A DNA stretch of 64,000 nucleotides from Abelmoschus esculentus (Eukaryota; Streptophyta; Magnoliopsida; Malvales; Malvaceae), in contig JAUCBN010000006.1 in assembly GCA_035048815.1 (NCBI GenBank), positions 22,831,001-22,895,000 on the forward strand. The letters are read 5' to 3'. The position numbers and the translations under genes are program-made. The notes beneath the pieces are model-generated. The model did no database searches and had not been told where the DNA came from. It saw only the letters and a program-made list of their open reading frames with translations. Shown piece by piece: positions 63,085 through 64,000 of the stretch; the stretch's first letter is position 1; each line of letters opens with the position of its first letter.

Positions 63085-64000
63085 CTGTCAATAACATTAG
63101 CAGATCCAATAAATGTAAATTTTCCTAAAAAACACAAGACTTTCGATTAATTATCGGATTCGAATTTTAATATCATCAACAGCGCCGCAAAAACCGAAAA
63201 CTATCATAAATAAGCCACTGTCACATTCTAGAATTGTGACACATCATCCGGTGATTTTAACTTAACCTTTGGAAATACTGGCAGCCTTCAAGCTAAAGTA
63301 TCCCCTCTCAGCTGTCCATGCTCATTTTCTATTTCATCATATGATGCATGGACCTACCATTTGGTTGTACTTATTTAAACCGTATTCAACCAACTAATTC
63401 CGTAACCTACCCCCACCACATTAAATACCACTTTGGATTGATAGGGTTATCTTAAAAAAATATATCCGTATTTCATTCATCGTCGATATTTAACTTATTA
63501 ATATAATAAGGACAATTTTTTAATTTAATTTTTTTTATAATACTAAGATTTAAAATCTCTGATCTCTTTGAACTTAAGAGTTTTAATGACTCATCCGGTT
63601 AGACTAATATCTTTATCCGATATTTAAACCCGAATTTGAATAGTATAGAGTATAAAACAAAATTCTGAAATAAGATTGTACTAAAACATTAGCTTTAGGG
63701 TCAACATTCTCCTAGGGTATTTCCTTTGTTTATAGTGTGAGCTATGGAATAACTACAAATTACAACGTGGAGGTACTGCATTTCCGTTAGCAGCAGCAAT
63801 TACCCCGAAAGGGACTACTCTGCCGAGGCCTAAGGAGTCCTCGTGAGGTGCGTAAATTGCAGTCAAAACGGGTCGGCCATTTTGGACCATTTAATTTACT
63901 ACCGCGATAATCGTAATGACCGTAATATTTTCGTCACCGTGATTTAAAGCTACCATTGTAAACATGATCAACTGAAAAGAATCGTGAAGAAGAAGAAGAA
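63085..64000. other. Upstream of the kinase exon: intron or intergenic
   Basis: No LRR, membrane span or kinase N-lobe was found on the minus strand. AT-rich except for a mixed patch at 63750-63880. It ends with a GAA repeat (63988-64000). Confidence 0.5.

Noticed and set aside
1..64000. CRISPR arrays, bacterial operons, phage or listed-virus sequences, rRNA and tRNA genes
   Set aside because: No spaced direct-repeat arrays, no clustered intronless operons, and no recognisable viral, rRNA or cloverleaf sequence were found by eye; a tRNAscan-SE and RepeatMasker run would settle small RNA genes and decayed elements.

Overview
The window reads as nuclear DNA of a flowering plant, most likely a eudicot. 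Genes are split by short AT-rich introns. Intergenic DNA is very AT-rich, with small degenerate transposon relics. The proteins include plant-only families: a CHASE cytokinin receptor, a plant TOM20, a DUF3444 DnaJ protein and an ACOS5-type CoA ligase. A Malvaceae (cotton-like) source is an impression only. No bacterial, viral or organellar block was seen, and no CRISPR, operon-like or defence-like system.

Left part (1-23 kb): the 3'-truncated AHK3-type cytokinin receptor kinase gene is on the minus strand (1-4133). A gene-poor 9-10 kb stretch follows. Then come three plus-strand genes: a single-exon DnaJ/DUF3444 protein (14676-17057), a six-exon ACOS5-like fatty acyl-CoA synthetase (18719-20785) and an intronless DUF579 sugar O-methyltransferase (21980-22849). 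A second gene desert runs from about 22.9 to 33.4 kb.

Right part (33-64 kb) is gene-dense. It holds an F-box/Sel1/MYND protein (+), a frame-broken copy of a small plant complex I subunit (+), a small unnamed two-exon gene (-), TOM20 (-), an ELMO-domain protein (-), a GT47 exostosin glycosyltransferase (-), NUP54 (+), a small acidic/basic unnamed protein (+), KISH/TMEM167 (-), and the last exon of a leucine-rich-repeat receptor kinase (-) cut by the window end. Reading frames stay open across every proposed splice junction and exon lengths add up, so most gene models are well supported by sequence alone.

Several genes (DUF579, F-box/MYND, small complex I subunit, ELMO, GT47, receptor kinase) resemble, from memory, Arabidopsis genes in order within the At1g67330-At1g67510 interval. 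This suggests conserved microsynteny. The genes do not form one pathway. Loose themes are cell wall and extracellular matrix (ACOS5, DUF579 methyltransferase, GT47), mitochondria (TOM20, complex I relic), secretion and nuclear transport (KISH, NUP54) and signalling (AHK3, receptor kinase, ELMO).

The most unusual points are three probable GC-AG introns (two in the ELMO gene, one in NUP54), a one-base frameshift in the complex I subunit copy, a hAT-like MITE with a near-perfect 8-bp target duplication inside a NUP54 intron, a two-copy palindromic MITE family, a promoter/leader-like segment at 50.2 kb with no coding sequence behind it, and a ~160-bp direct duplication next to it. I saw no clearly new biological system.
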